This document shows, one piece after another, positions 50,693-59,890 of a stretch of 64,000 bases of DNA; position 1 is the stretch's first letter; each line of letters begins with the position of its first letter. The stretch comes from Nocardia lijiangensis NBRC 108240 (GTDB lineage: Bacteria > Actinomycetota > Actinomycetes > Mycobacteriales > Mycobacteriaceae): positions 1-64,000 of the forward strand of contig NZ_BDBP01000038.1 in the NCBI RefSeq assembly GCF_001613045.1, written 5' to 3'. The position numbers were made by a program, and so were the translations under genes. The notes below the pieces were generated by a model, which was not told the origin of the DNA, did no database searches, and saw only the letters and a list, made by a program, of their open reading frames with translations.

Positions 50693-51349
50693 ATGCACAC
50701 CGATATCGCCCTCACCGCCGTCTGGCGCGAAACCCTCGCCGCGGCACATCGCGCGCTCGCCGACGTCGTCGCCGGCATCCGCGACGACCAGTGGCACCTG
50801 CCCACACCGTGCTCGGAATGGGATGTGACACAGGTGATTCAGCACGCCGCGGGTGATCAGCTCGCGTACGCGAAATTCCTCGGCGTCGGGAACGGCCCGG
50901 CCGACAACCCCTTCGCGCCGTCCGGGACGATCGACGGCTCGGCCACGGTGCTGGTGCGCGACGCGATCGACCAGACCGCCGTCGCGTGGGCCACGGTCAC
51001 CGACGAGACCCCGACGGTGCCGACCCCGTTGCCGCACGGCGCACTCCCGACCCCGGTGGCGGCCGTGCTGTGCGCGTTGGACGCGGCGGTGCACGCCTGG
51101 GATCTCGCCGTCGCCACCGGCCAGGCCTCGCCGCTCGACGAGGAGCTGGCCGGGGCGCTGCTGACCGCGGCGCGCACCGTGAATCCCGCGCCGGGCGGCG
51201 GACCGGAATCGGCGATCGTGGAACCGCTGCGCCAGTGGGGCGCGTACGCCGCGGTGGTCGACGGTGCGCCGGACGGCGACGCGGTCGCCGAACTGCTGCG
51301 TTATCTGGGGCGCGATCCGGGAACCGTTCGCGGCGGCCGTTCGTCCTAA
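50693..51349 (+). CDS. TIGR03086-type metal-binding (DinB/maleylpyruvate isomerase-like) protein
   Basis: 218 residues. The hallmark PTPCSEWDVTQVIQHAAGD carries the first metal-ligand His; the second lies in VHAWDLAVATGQ (His-Ala-Trp-Asp). The four-helix bundle fold resembles DinB and mycothiol-dependent maleylpyruvate isomerase. Many members are thought to be thiol-dependent S-transferases, which fits an organism that makes mycothiol. It is divergent from a WYL regulator, the likely controller. Confidence 0.88.
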   Translation: MHTDIALTAVWRETLAAAHRALADVVAGIRDDQWHLPTPCSEWDVTQVIQHAAGDQLAYAKFLGVGNGPADNPFAPSGTIDGSATVLVRDAIDQTAVAWATVTDETPTVPTPLPHGALPTPVAAVLCALDAAVHAWDLAVATGQASPLDEELAGALLTAARTVNPAPGGGPESAIVEPLRQWGAYAAVVDGAPDGDAVAELLRYLGRDPGTVRGGRSS

Positions 51350-51384
51350 GAATGAGTGATCGTTCAGAGTGATGGGGGGTCGGA

Positions 51385-51984
51385 GTGTCCGTACCGCAGA
51401 GAACCCGGGCGCGGCTCGGTCTGTTGCTGGCGCTGGGGTTGGTCGTCGCCGCTGTCGCGGCGGGGGTGCTCTGGTGGCGGACGACGAGCTCCGATCACCC
51501 GGCCGTGGTCGGCCAGAGTCCCACGGCCTTCCCCGCCATCGATCGGTCCGCCCTCGATCCGGCCCAGGCCAGGCTGGTCGAGGTGTTGGAGCGCGAGTTC
51601 GCCGACCCGGGCGGGGGACCGAAGTACGCCGAAGGGCTCGTCGAGCCCTGGTGCGCCGACTTCGTGAGCTGGGCGATGCGGGAGGCGGGGCGGCCGCTGT
51701 CGAATCCGAACTCCGGGTCCTGGCGGATTCCCGGCGTCTACACCCTGCAGGAGTACTACGCGGGAGCGGACCGGTTCGTGCCCGCAGACAGCGGGTACCG
51801 CCCGCGTACCGGCGACGTGCTGCTCTACGGCCAGGAAAGCCAATTCACCCAGCACACGAACATCGTGCTGACGGCGGCGAACGGCGAGGTGACCACGATC
51901 GGCGGCAACGAATTCGGCGAGGTGCGCCTGCACCGGTTCCGGGTGGCCGAGGTGAACGACGTCGTCGGCTACGGACGATTCTGA
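51385..51984 (+). CDS. Secreted/anchored CHAP-domain peptidoglycan amidase
   Basis: 199 residues from GTG at 51385. An N-terminal membrane segment (LGLLLALGLVVAAVAAGVL) with no obvious cleavage site suggests an anchored or secreted protein. The CHAP domain has the catalytic Cys in EPWCADFVSWAM, then GDVLLYG and the His in QHTNIVL, with an acid or Asn further on in GGNEFG. CHAP enzymes cleave peptide bonds in the cell wall. The gene is single and ends at a strong hairpin. Confidence 0.88.
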   Translation: MSVPQRTRARLGLLLALGLVVAAVAAGVLWWRTTSSDHPAVVGQSPTAFPAIDRSALDPAQARLVEVLEREFADPGGGPKYAEGLVEPWCADFVSWAMREAGRPLSNPNSGSWRIPGVYTLQEYYAGADRFVPADSGYRPRTGDVLLYGQESQFTQHTNIVLTAANGEVTTIGGNEFGEVRLHRFRVAEVNDVVGYGRF

Positions 51985-52090
51985 GAATCATTGCCGCTCA
52001 GGCGGTGTCGTTCGGCGAGTGCGATGCTCGGCGCGTCCCCCGCTGAGTTCTAATATGGAGATGGCAGCGCCCGGCAGCGCTGTCACACGG

Positions 52091-52127
52091 ACCCTGTCCT
52101 GCTACCCCCTCATCAGCAGGACAGGGT
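52091..52127 (+). terminator. Perfect 13-bp terminator hairpin after the CHAP gene
   Basis: ACCCTGTCCTGCT (52091-52103) pairs perfectly with 52115-52127 around an 11-nt loop, about 105 bp past the CHAP stop, followed by weakly T-rich DNA (gttcggtttt). Confidence 0.7.
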
Positions 52128-52189
52128 TCCCCGATCGTTCGGTTTTCCGGAAGCTTTCGTCGCGTACCGTGTCGGTTGTCCGTTGAAAG

Positions 52190-53347
52190 GTGAGGGTTTC
52201 GGAATCTCTGATGCAGCCGACCGAAGAAACGACGAACGACCCGTCCTGGATCGACTACGCCGACTTCGGCGAACGCTTCGTCACTCACGCGGTGACCGAA
52301 GAGCGCATCGTTGCCGCGGTGGCCTCCATGGCCGGACGGGGCATGGCCATCGGACCGTTCACCATCGGACCTCCCGGACTCGCCGGATTCATCGCCGAGG
52401 GCAAGGTCGGCGACCCCACGGTGCTCCGCCACGATCCGCACGTCGTCTTCCAGGTGACGGTGCCGCTGACGCTCGCGGTGAAGGTGCGGCTCGGCGGAAA
52501 GAAACTCCGGTTGGAGGCGGTCGTCGAGATCGATCTGACGCTGCACGCGCGCACCGCGGACCCGCTGCTGATCGTCATCGACATCCCGCCCATCACCACC
52601 CGCGACGTGAGCTTCGTGCTGCGCGCCCAGACCGTGGAGTCGGCCTGGGAGTGGCTGCTCGATCCGATCGCGGGACTGGTGCAGCGGGAGGTCGCCAACC
52701 GGGTCAACGGCATGCTGGCCGAGCCGCAGGCCAGGAGCGGACGGGTTTTCGACGTCGAGGCCATGGTCGCGGGCACGCCGTCGCGGCACCGCGTGCAGGA
52801 GGAATTCGACTGGATCGATTACGGCGAGTTCGGCCACCGATTCTTCTCCCACATCGTGACGCGGGACCGGGTCTTCGAGGTGGTCGAGAAGATGGCCGGG
52901 CGCCCGATCGAAGTGGGGCCGCTGAAGGCCGGACCGAAGGACCGGGCCACCGTCACCGTGAAAGGCGCGATCCGGCAGCCGCGCCTGGTCGAGCGGGCCG
53001 CGGGGCCGGACGATCTCGTCGCATTCGATCTGACACTGCCCGTGGGCCTGGACATCACCGTGCAGGTCTTCAAGGCGAACCAGTACCGCGCCGATGTCGA
53101 GATCCCGCTGGTGCTGATCGCCAGGGCGGCCGACCCGCTGCTGATCGTCATCGACGTGCCGCCGCTCGCGACCGAGGACATCCGGATGGATTTCAAGGCG
53201 CTGGGCGTGCGCGCGGCCACCCTCGGCGCGCTGGCCGGAATCAAGAAACAGGTGGTCGCGCAGGTCGCCGGTGTGGTGCGCGAGCAGCTGGCCGACAGCG
53301 CCGGGCGCACCATCGATGTGGCCGGACGGATCGACGGCCTCGCCTGA
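52190..53347 (+). CDS. Hypothetical protein with a duplicated ~190-residue domain
   Basis: 385 residues from GTG at 52190; an ATG at 52211 (MQPTEET) is an equally possible start. Two halves align along their length: WIDYADFGERFVTHAVTEER with WIDYGEFGHRFFSHIVTRDR, then IGPFTIGPPG with VGPLKAGPKD, and ADPLLIVIDIPPITTRDV with ADPLLIVIDVPPLATEDI. The predicted content is mostly beta strand with a terminal amphipathic helix per half. It has no signal peptide. I do not recognise the family; the layout recalls lipid-binding or LEA/WHy-like sandwiches, but this is only an impression. Confidence 0.75.
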   Translation: MRVSESLMQPTEETTNDPSWIDYADFGERFVTHAVTEERIVAAVASMAGRGMAIGPFTIGPPGLAGFIAEGKVGDPTVLRHDPHVVFQVTVPLTLAVKVRLGGKKLRLEAVVEIDLTLHARTADPLLIVIDIPPITTRDVSFVLRAQTVESAWEWLLDPIAGLVQREVANRVNGMLAEPQARSGRVFDVEAMVAGTPSRHRVQEEFDWIDYGEFGHRFFSHIVTRDRVFEVVEKMAGRPIEVGPLKAGPKDRATVTVKGAIRQPRLVERAAGPDDLVAFDLTLPVGLDITVQVFKANQYRADVEIPLVLIARAADPLLIVIDVPPLATEDIRMDFKALGVRAATLGALAGIKKQVVAQVAGVVREQLADSAGRTIDVAGRIDGLA

Positions 53348-53518
53348 CGCGTAACCCCTGTGGCGAATGGGAAAAGTGTGTCCGATGGGTCTAGCGGTTC
53401 GCATGTGAAATGTGGTGAAATGAGTCGACGTTCGAGGCTCCCGGCGCGCGTGTGAGCCTTGGGGAAGGTGCGCCGGGCACGCTGCCAACCAATGGGGGTT
53501 GCGCGAAGGAGTCCTGCG

Positions 53519-54232
53519 ATGCGTTCTCTGGATCTGTCTCGACGCAAGTTGTTCGCCTACACCGCCGCGGCCGCCGCGCTCGGCGTGGCCGGCGCCGCAG
53601 GCCCCGCCGCGGCGAGCGGAACTTTCGGCACCTTGATCGACTACTCCGGCGGTGTGCCCTCGGCCGAGGCGATTCTCGAGGCCGGGCACGTCGGCGTCAT
53701 CCGGTACGTCTCCGATCGGCGGCCCGGCGCGGAGTGGATGGTGGGCAAACCGCTGCTCGCCCGCGAGGTGGAGGAACTCTCCGCGGCCGGGCTGAAGATA
53801 GTGTCCTGCTATCAGTTCGGCAAGGGGCCGACCGCCGACTGGCGCGGCGGACTGGAGGCGGGCAAGAAGCACGCCGAGCGCGGACTGCAACTGCATCTTG
53901 CCGCGGGCGGCCCGGAAGGCAGGCCCATCTACGCCTCGATCGATGACAACCCGAACCCGGTCGACTTCGCGACCATGATCGCGCCGTACCTGCTCGGCTG
54001 GGAATCGGTGCTTGGCAAGCAGAACGTCGGTGTCTACGCCAACTCGCCGACCATCGAACTCGCGCGGGTGGCGGGCCTGGGTTCCTGGTACTGGCAGCAC
54101 AATTGGGGCACCCCGAAGGGTTTCGTGCACCCGGCTGCGCACCTGCACCAGTTCGAGATCGACAAGCGCGCCGTCGACGGCGTCGGCGTCGACCTCAACG
54201 ACATTCTGAAGCCCGAGTACGGGCAGTGGTGA
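53519..54232 (+). CDS. Tat-exported DUF1906 (Rv2525c-like) protein
   Basis: 237 residues from the ATG at 53519, with GAAGGAG upstream. The signal reads SRRKLFAYTAAAAALGVAG, a twin-arginine leader ending near AAA-SG. The DUF1906 glycoside-hydrolase-like domain follows: GTLIDYSGGVPSAEAI, VIRYVSDRR, SCYQFGK, PIYASIDDNP, GVYANSPTIE and WYWQHNWG. The Asp in LIDYS and the acidic pair in SIDDN are the likely active-site residues. The mycobacterial relative Rv2525c is also Tat-exported and linked to the cell envelope. Substrate unknown. Confidence 0.9.
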   Translation: MRSLDLSRRKLFAYTAAAAALGVAGAAGPAAASGTFGTLIDYSGGVPSAEAILEAGHVGVIRYVSDRRPGAEWMVGKPLLAREVEELSAAGLKIVSCYQFGKGPTADWRGGLEAGKKHAERGLQLHLAAGGPEGRPIYASIDDNPNPVDFATMIAPYLLGWESVLGKQNVGVYANSPTIELARVAGLGSWYWQHNWGTPKGFVHPAAHLHQFEIDKRAVDGVGVDLNDILKPEYGQW

Positions 54233-54239
54233 GAGCGGC

Positions 54240-54596
54240 CTACGTCTGACAGTGGCAGATCGGGGCCACGCGCAGGTCCGGTTCGTCGTCCGGGACCACG
54301 CGCAGGTTCGGCCGCGTCTCCGGCGCTTCGTGATCGCCCATCCAGGACAGCAGCGACCAGCGCGACAGGCCGGACAGGGCCGAGCCGATGCTGGCGAAGG
54401 AGCCGGAGGAGATCACCGAGGCGAACGATCCGACCGACCCGATCGAGAGCACCGAGCCGACGCTGCCGATGGAGAGGATCGAATAGGCCGACCCGATGGA
54501 CAGGATCGAGCCTTCGGAACGGATGGACAGGATTGATCGGCGCGAGCGCCTGCTCCGAATCGAGCGGGGTCGTACCGTTCCTTCGACAGTCGACAT
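54240..54596 (-). CDS. Nonapeptide-repeat protein (SILSIGSxG repeats)
   Basis: 118 residues from the ATG at 54596. After an Arg/Ser-rich start, residues about 20-75 consist of six consecutive nine-residue units, SILSIRSEG, SILSIGSAY, SILSIGSVG, SVLSIGSVG, SFASVISSG, SFASIGSAL. Then SGLSRWSLLSWMGDHEAPE leads into a hydrophilic tail with VCHCQ-like Cys pair near the end (APICHCQT). I recall similar SILSIGS-type proteins in other actinomycetes, with no function known. The regular small/hydrophobic periodicity suggests a beta-solenoid or membrane-associated element. It overlaps no other supported gene. Confidence 0.7.
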   Translation of the reverse strand: MSTVEGTVRPRSIRSRRSRRSILSIRSEGSILSIGSAYSILSIGSVGSVLSIGSVGSFASVISSGSFASIGSALSGLSRWSLLSWMGDHEAPETRPNLRVVPDDEPDLRVAPICHCQT

Positions 54597-54717
54597 GCTT
54601 TCGGTCTACCACAACGGGGACTGAGCCGGGGACTATCGCCGCGATTGCGGTGGTATGTCGGGCCCGGGCCCCGTGGTGTGTTGGGGCCTCGGCCCCGTGG
54701 GATGACCCGGACATGAC

Positions 54718-54752
54718 GAAGCCCGGCGGTCGCGAACGACCGGCCGGGCTTC
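54718..54752 (-). terminator. Terminator of the 54.8-55.5 kb secreted-protein gene
   Basis: GAAGCCCGGCGGTCG (54718-54732) pairs with 54737-54752 around a CGAA tetraloop with one bulged base. It begins 6 bp past the stop on the minus strand. Confidence 0.75.
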
Positions 54753-54758
54753 GAAACA

Positions 54759-55538
54759 TCAACCGACGGTGAAGAATCCGAGCGTCGGCAGGAACGAGCA
54801 GGTGCGCGGCTCTGCGTCGGGCGCCTTGGTGGTGAGCGAGCCGCCGACCACCGCGACGATCCGGCCGTAGCCGGTGTTCACGATCGCGGACAGGGTCGCC
54901 GGGCCCTCGGGGTTGATCTTCGCCTGGTCGGTCAGCGTCGCGACGCCGGACTGACGGGTGTCGAGGTTCAGCCACTGCACGGTCATCGGCGGGTTCTGCT
55001 CCGCCGTCGGCGCCTTGGTGCCGAGCGCGGTGAACACGAATCCGGTCTGACCGGCCTCCGGGCCGGGCGGGGGCAGCGTGGCCGGGCCCGCCACGGCGAG
55101 CGCCGTGCCCACCGAGTCGGCGGACGCGCTGATGCAGCCCTTGCCGATGGTCGGGTAGAGGAACTGCGCGATGACCGGGCCGTCCTGCGGTAGCTGAGGA
55201 CCGCCGCCGCCGCTGCCGTCCAGGAACGTGATGATCCGCTCCAGGGTCGACTTGATCTGCGGCGGCAGATTCAGGGTGTTGAGCAGGATGCGTGCCTGGT
55301 CGAGGATCGCGGACTGCGGTCCGGCGACATTGGCCGGACCTGCGATGGCGCCGACGATGGCGGGGGTGAGCGCGGCGATCGCGTCGACCGGGACGCCCTC
55401 GGGCACCATCGGAACGTTGTGCGAAACCGCGGTTTGGGCGGGCGCCGGTGCCGCTACTGCGGCGGGCGCGGCGAGCGAAGCGCTCGCCGCCATGGCGAGT
55501 GCGGTCAATGCGATCCGCGATCCTCGGGTGCGAAGCAC
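54759..55538 (-). CDS. Secreted conserved mycolata protein (Rv1157c-like position)
   Basis: 259 residues. A Sec signal peptide (RIALTALAMAASASLAAPAA, cleavage near AVA-AP) precedes an Ala/Pro/Gly-rich exported domain with two Cys that could pair (GKGCISA and RTCSFLP). The mature part has a helix (AILDQARILLNTLNLPPQIK), a Gly-rich linker, and a beta-rich C-terminal half. Its place directly upstream of and divergent from pimE matches the Ala/Pro-rich exported genes beside pimE in mycobacteria as I recall. The function of that family is unknown. Confidence 0.8.
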   Translation of the reverse strand: MLRTRGSRIALTALAMAASASLAAPAAVAAPAPAQTAVSHNVPMVPEGVPVDAIAALTPAIVGAIAGPANVAGPQSAILDQARILLNTLNLPPQIKSTLERIITFLDGSGGGGPQLPQDGPVIAQFLYPTIGKGCISASADSVGTALAVAGPATLPPPGPEAGQTGFVFTALGTKAPTAEQNPPMTVQWLNLDTRQSGVATLTDQAKINPEGPATLSAIVNTGYGRIVAVVGGSLTTKAPDAEPRTCSFLPTLGFFTVG

Positions 55539-55580
55539 TGGTCTAGCCGTCCTTTAACCTCGGGTACATCTGGTCAACGG

Positions 55581-55657
55581 GTGATAACACGTTGTTTCGG
55601 GGGTCACTCTAAGGACACGACCGCCAAGTTGTACAGCGGTGGTCGTTATCACGTTGT
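55581..55657. promoter_or_regulatory. Inverted and direct repeats between the secreted-protein gene and pimE
   Basis: GTGATAAC (55581-55588) and GTTATCAC (55645-55652) form an inverted pair 56 bp apart; CACGTTGT is directly repeated at 55588 and 55650. Between them lies a short stem CGACC/GGTCG. The 328-bp divergent spacer contains no gene and should hold both promoters, so these are candidate sites for a shared regulator. Confidence 0.5.
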
Positions 55658-55866
55658 GCTGTGGACGATCAGTGTTACCAGACGGTAGTGCGGCGGGGCG
55701 TTGCCGATGTGAAAGGTGATGCAAATGTTATGGGTGTTGCGTATCGCGCACGGGATCGATCGGCGCTCCGGTTAATCTAGTCGCAGCCTTCGGCATTTGC
55801 CGCCGACACACCGGACACCGGCGGGTCGCGGCCCGTGACCGCATCCCCGACCCGAAAGCCCGCGAC

Positions 55867-57126
55867 TTGAACCGAGACAGCGCTCGGTCGGACCAGCGTC
55901 CGGCCGCTGCCCACCTGCGACTGGCGGTGTTGCTGCTCGGTCTTTCCGTTCTGGCCCGGCTGCTGTGGATGCTGGTGTCGCGCAACGGGATGAATCTGGT
56001 CGACTTGCACGTCTACGTGGACGGTTCGGCGGCGCTGCTCACCGATCGGCTCTACGACTTCACCTACGCGGAAAAGACGCCGGATTTCCCGCTGCCGTTC
56101 ACCTATCCGCCGTTCGCCGCGCTGGTCTTTTTCCCGCTGCATTTCCTGCCGTTCAAGGTGATCGCGGTCGGCTGGCTGCTGGCCACCGTTGCGGCGCTGT
56201 ACGGCGTGGTCTGGATCGCGCTGGAATTGATCGTCGGCGAACAGCGGTTGCGTGAACCGGGTTGGCGCGCAGCGGCGGTCGGCTGGACCACGGTCGGCGT
56301 CTGGCTCGAGCCCGTGCGCACCACGATCGACTACGGACAGGTCAACGTCTTCCTGGTGCTCGGCGCCATGCTCGCGGTGCGCAGCTCGCGATGGTGGGTG
56401 TCGGGCGGGTTGGTCGGCGTCATCGCCGGCATCAAGCTGACGCCCGCGATCACCGGGCTCTACTTCGTCGCGCGGCGGCGCTGGGGGACCGCGCTGTGGT
56501 CCGCGGTGGTTTTCGGCGCGACGGTCGGCATCAGCTATCTCATCAACAACCACGAGGCGACGCGCTACTTCGGCACGCTGCTCGGCGACGCGGACCGGAT
56601 CGGCCCGGTCGGCTCGGTGTGGAATCAGTCGCTGCGCGGGACGTTGAGCCGCATCCTCGGCCACGACGTGGAGTCCGGACCGGTGTGGATCGCGGCGGTG
56701 CTCACGGTCGCCGCGCTGGCCTTTTTCGCGTGGCGGGCGCTGGAACCGGACGACCGGATGGGCACGCTGTTGATCGTGCAGCTGTTCGGGCTGCTGATCT
56801 CGCCGATCTCGTGGTCACACCACTGGGTCTGGTTGCTGCCGGCGGTGCTCTGGTTGGTCTACGGTCCGCTGCGCCGGGCGCCGGGCGCGCGGATCCTGGC
56901 GGGCTACTGGCTGGTGACCATGTTGATCGGGGTGCCGTGGGTGCTGTCGTTCTTCCAGCCGACGATCTGGGAGATCTCCCGGCCCGGTGTGCTGTCCTGG
57001 CTGGGTGCGGTGGACGTGCTCGGCGTGCTCGTCCTGTTCGGCTGGATCATCTGGTCCGGCGCGCGGCGCGCGCCGTCGGGTGACGAGACGGCGAGCGCCG
57101 TGGTGGCGGATTCCGCGCGGGCGTAG
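55867..57126 (+). CDS. pimE: PimE-like polyprenol-phosphate-mannose mannosyltransferase (GT87)
   Basis: 419 residues from TTG at 55867. About ten membrane helices are predicted. The first periplasmic loop reads GMNLVDLHVYVDGSAAL, and Asp46 there corresponds in context to the catalytic Asp of mycobacterial PimE. Further family features are FTYPPFAALVFFPL, RTTIDYGQVNVFLVLG and ISWSHHWVWLLP. PimE adds an alpha-1,2-mannose from polyprenol-phosphate-mannose to PIM4, committing it to polar PIM6. The nearby lpqW supports the assignment, as LpqW governs the alternative branch to lipomannan and lipoarabinomannan. Confidence 0.88.
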   Translation: MNRDSARSDQRPAAAHLRLAVLLLGLSVLARLLWMLVSRNGMNLVDLHVYVDGSAALLTDRLYDFTYAEKTPDFPLPFTYPPFAALVFFPLHFLPFKVIAVGWLLATVAALYGVVWIALELIVGEQRLREPGWRAAAVGWTTVGVWLEPVRTTIDYGQVNVFLVLGAMLAVRSSRWWVSGGLVGVIAGIKLTPAITGLYFVARRRWGTALWSAVVFGATVGISYLINNHEATRYFGTLLGDADRIGPVGSVWNQSLRGTLSRILGHDVESGPVWIAAVLTVAALAFFAWRALEPDDRMGTLLIVQLFGLLISPISWSHHWVWLLPAVLWLVYGPLRRAPGARILAGYWLVTMLIGVPWVLSFFQPTIWEISRPGVLSWLGAVDVLGVLVLFGWIIWSGARRAPSGDETASAVVADSARA

Positions 57127-57130
57127 CTCG

Positions 57131-57156
57131 GCTTCGTCGCGCACGTGTGACGAAGC
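57131..57156. terminator. Hairpin between convergent pimE and phhB
   Basis: GCTTCGTC (57131-57138) pairs perfectly with GACGAAGC (57149-57156) around a 10-nt loop, starting 5 bp past the pimE stop and before the phhB stop on the other strand. Confidence 0.65.
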
Positions 57157-57211
57157 CCGGGGCGGCTGTGTCGAGCGCCGAGTACGGGCTTCCACGGCGT
57201 GCAATTGGCGG

Positions 57212-57508
57212 CTATTCGGACCGCGACGCGAGCAGGTCGATCTCGCGGGCCAAGCCGAAATCCAAGGCGGTCAGGCCGCCCACGGCATGGGTGGACAGCG
57301 TGAACGTCACATTCCGCCAGCGAACATCGATGTCGGGGTGATGGTTCGCGGCCTCGGCCGCGTCGGCGACCCGGCGCACCAAATCGATGCCCGCCGGAAA
57401 CGAGGCGGCCTTGATGGTGCGGGTGATGTTGTCGCCGGACCTGCTCCAATTCGGCAGTCCGGTCAGCGCGTCGGCGATCTCGGCGTCGGATAGCAGTGGG
57501 ATGCTCAT
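57212..57508 (-). CDS. phhB: Pterin-4a-carbinolamine dehydratase
   Basis: 98 residues from the ATG at 57508. The active-site signature ANHHPDIDVRWRNVTFTLSTH contains the paired His residues and the later His of the pterin-binding site; the first helix and LPNWSRSGDNITRTIKA strand are typical. It dehydrates 4a-hydroxytetrahydrobiopterin in pterin recycling. The same gene follows pimE in mycobacteria. An aromatic amino acid hydroxylase partner is not in this window. Confidence 0.93.
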   Translation of the reverse strand: MSIPLLSDAEIADALTGLPNWSRSGDNITRTIKAASFPAGIDLVRRVADAAEAANHHPDIDVRWRNVTFTLSTHAVGGLTALDFGLAREIDLLASRSE

Positions 57509-57556
57509 AAGCCGGTTGTACCCCGTTTGCCGGGTGTGCACCGGAATGTGCGGAAC

Positions 57557-57745
57557 TCAGGCGGCGCGAGCCTGTTTCAGCGCCTTCTTCAGGTCCTTGC
57601 CGCTGACGCCAGCGGCCTCGGCCTTCTTCATCCGCATGATGACGACGGGGCATTTGAAGCAGCGCGTCTTCTTCCGACAGCACTTCTTCTTGGGTTTCAG
57701 ACTCGAAACCTTCTTTGCTTTGACCTTGCCCACGACGGTTAGCAT
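57557..57745 (-). CDS. Small basic Cys-rich protein
   Basis: 62 residues from the ATG at 57745. The core KKKCCRKKTRCFKCPV contains four Cys (CC-x5-C-x2-C) embedded in Lys/Arg, followed by a helical basic tail. I recall short conserved actinobacterial proteins with this CCxxxxRCxxCPV pattern and no assigned function. Zinc or nucleic-acid binding is plausible. It is set upstream of phhB on the same strand, with 48 bp between. Confidence 0.7.
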   Translation of the reverse strand: MLTVVGKVKAKKVSSLKPKKKCCRKKTRCFKCPVVIMRMKKAEAAGVSGKDLKKALKQARAA

Positions 57746-57887
57746 ACCCTTACTCGAGCGCCTGAATCAGAGGGGCTACCCGGTTGCCGGTAGTCTGTAG
57801 CTGGCCGCAATGCCCGGTGAGTTTCCATTCTCCACCTGTTTGCAGGGGTCGGCCGGCACCAACACCGAACAGCAGGAGGATTCAGGC

Positions 57888-59786
<1,899 letters not shown>

Positions 59787-59820
59787 TGCGGCGGGAACGG
59801 ATCGGCGACCGCGGGACTTC

Positions 59821-59850
59821 GGAACCGCCGCGCACTGGCGCGGCGGTTCC
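59821..59850 (+). terminator. Terminator after typA
   Basis: A perfect 13-bp stem, GGAACCGCCGCGC (59821-59833) with 59838-59850, closes an ACTG tetraloop 35 bp past the typA stop. Confidence 0.8.
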
Positions 59851-59890
59851 GCGTAGCCGAACCGCGGCGGGGCGAAGTAGAGTGCCGAGC

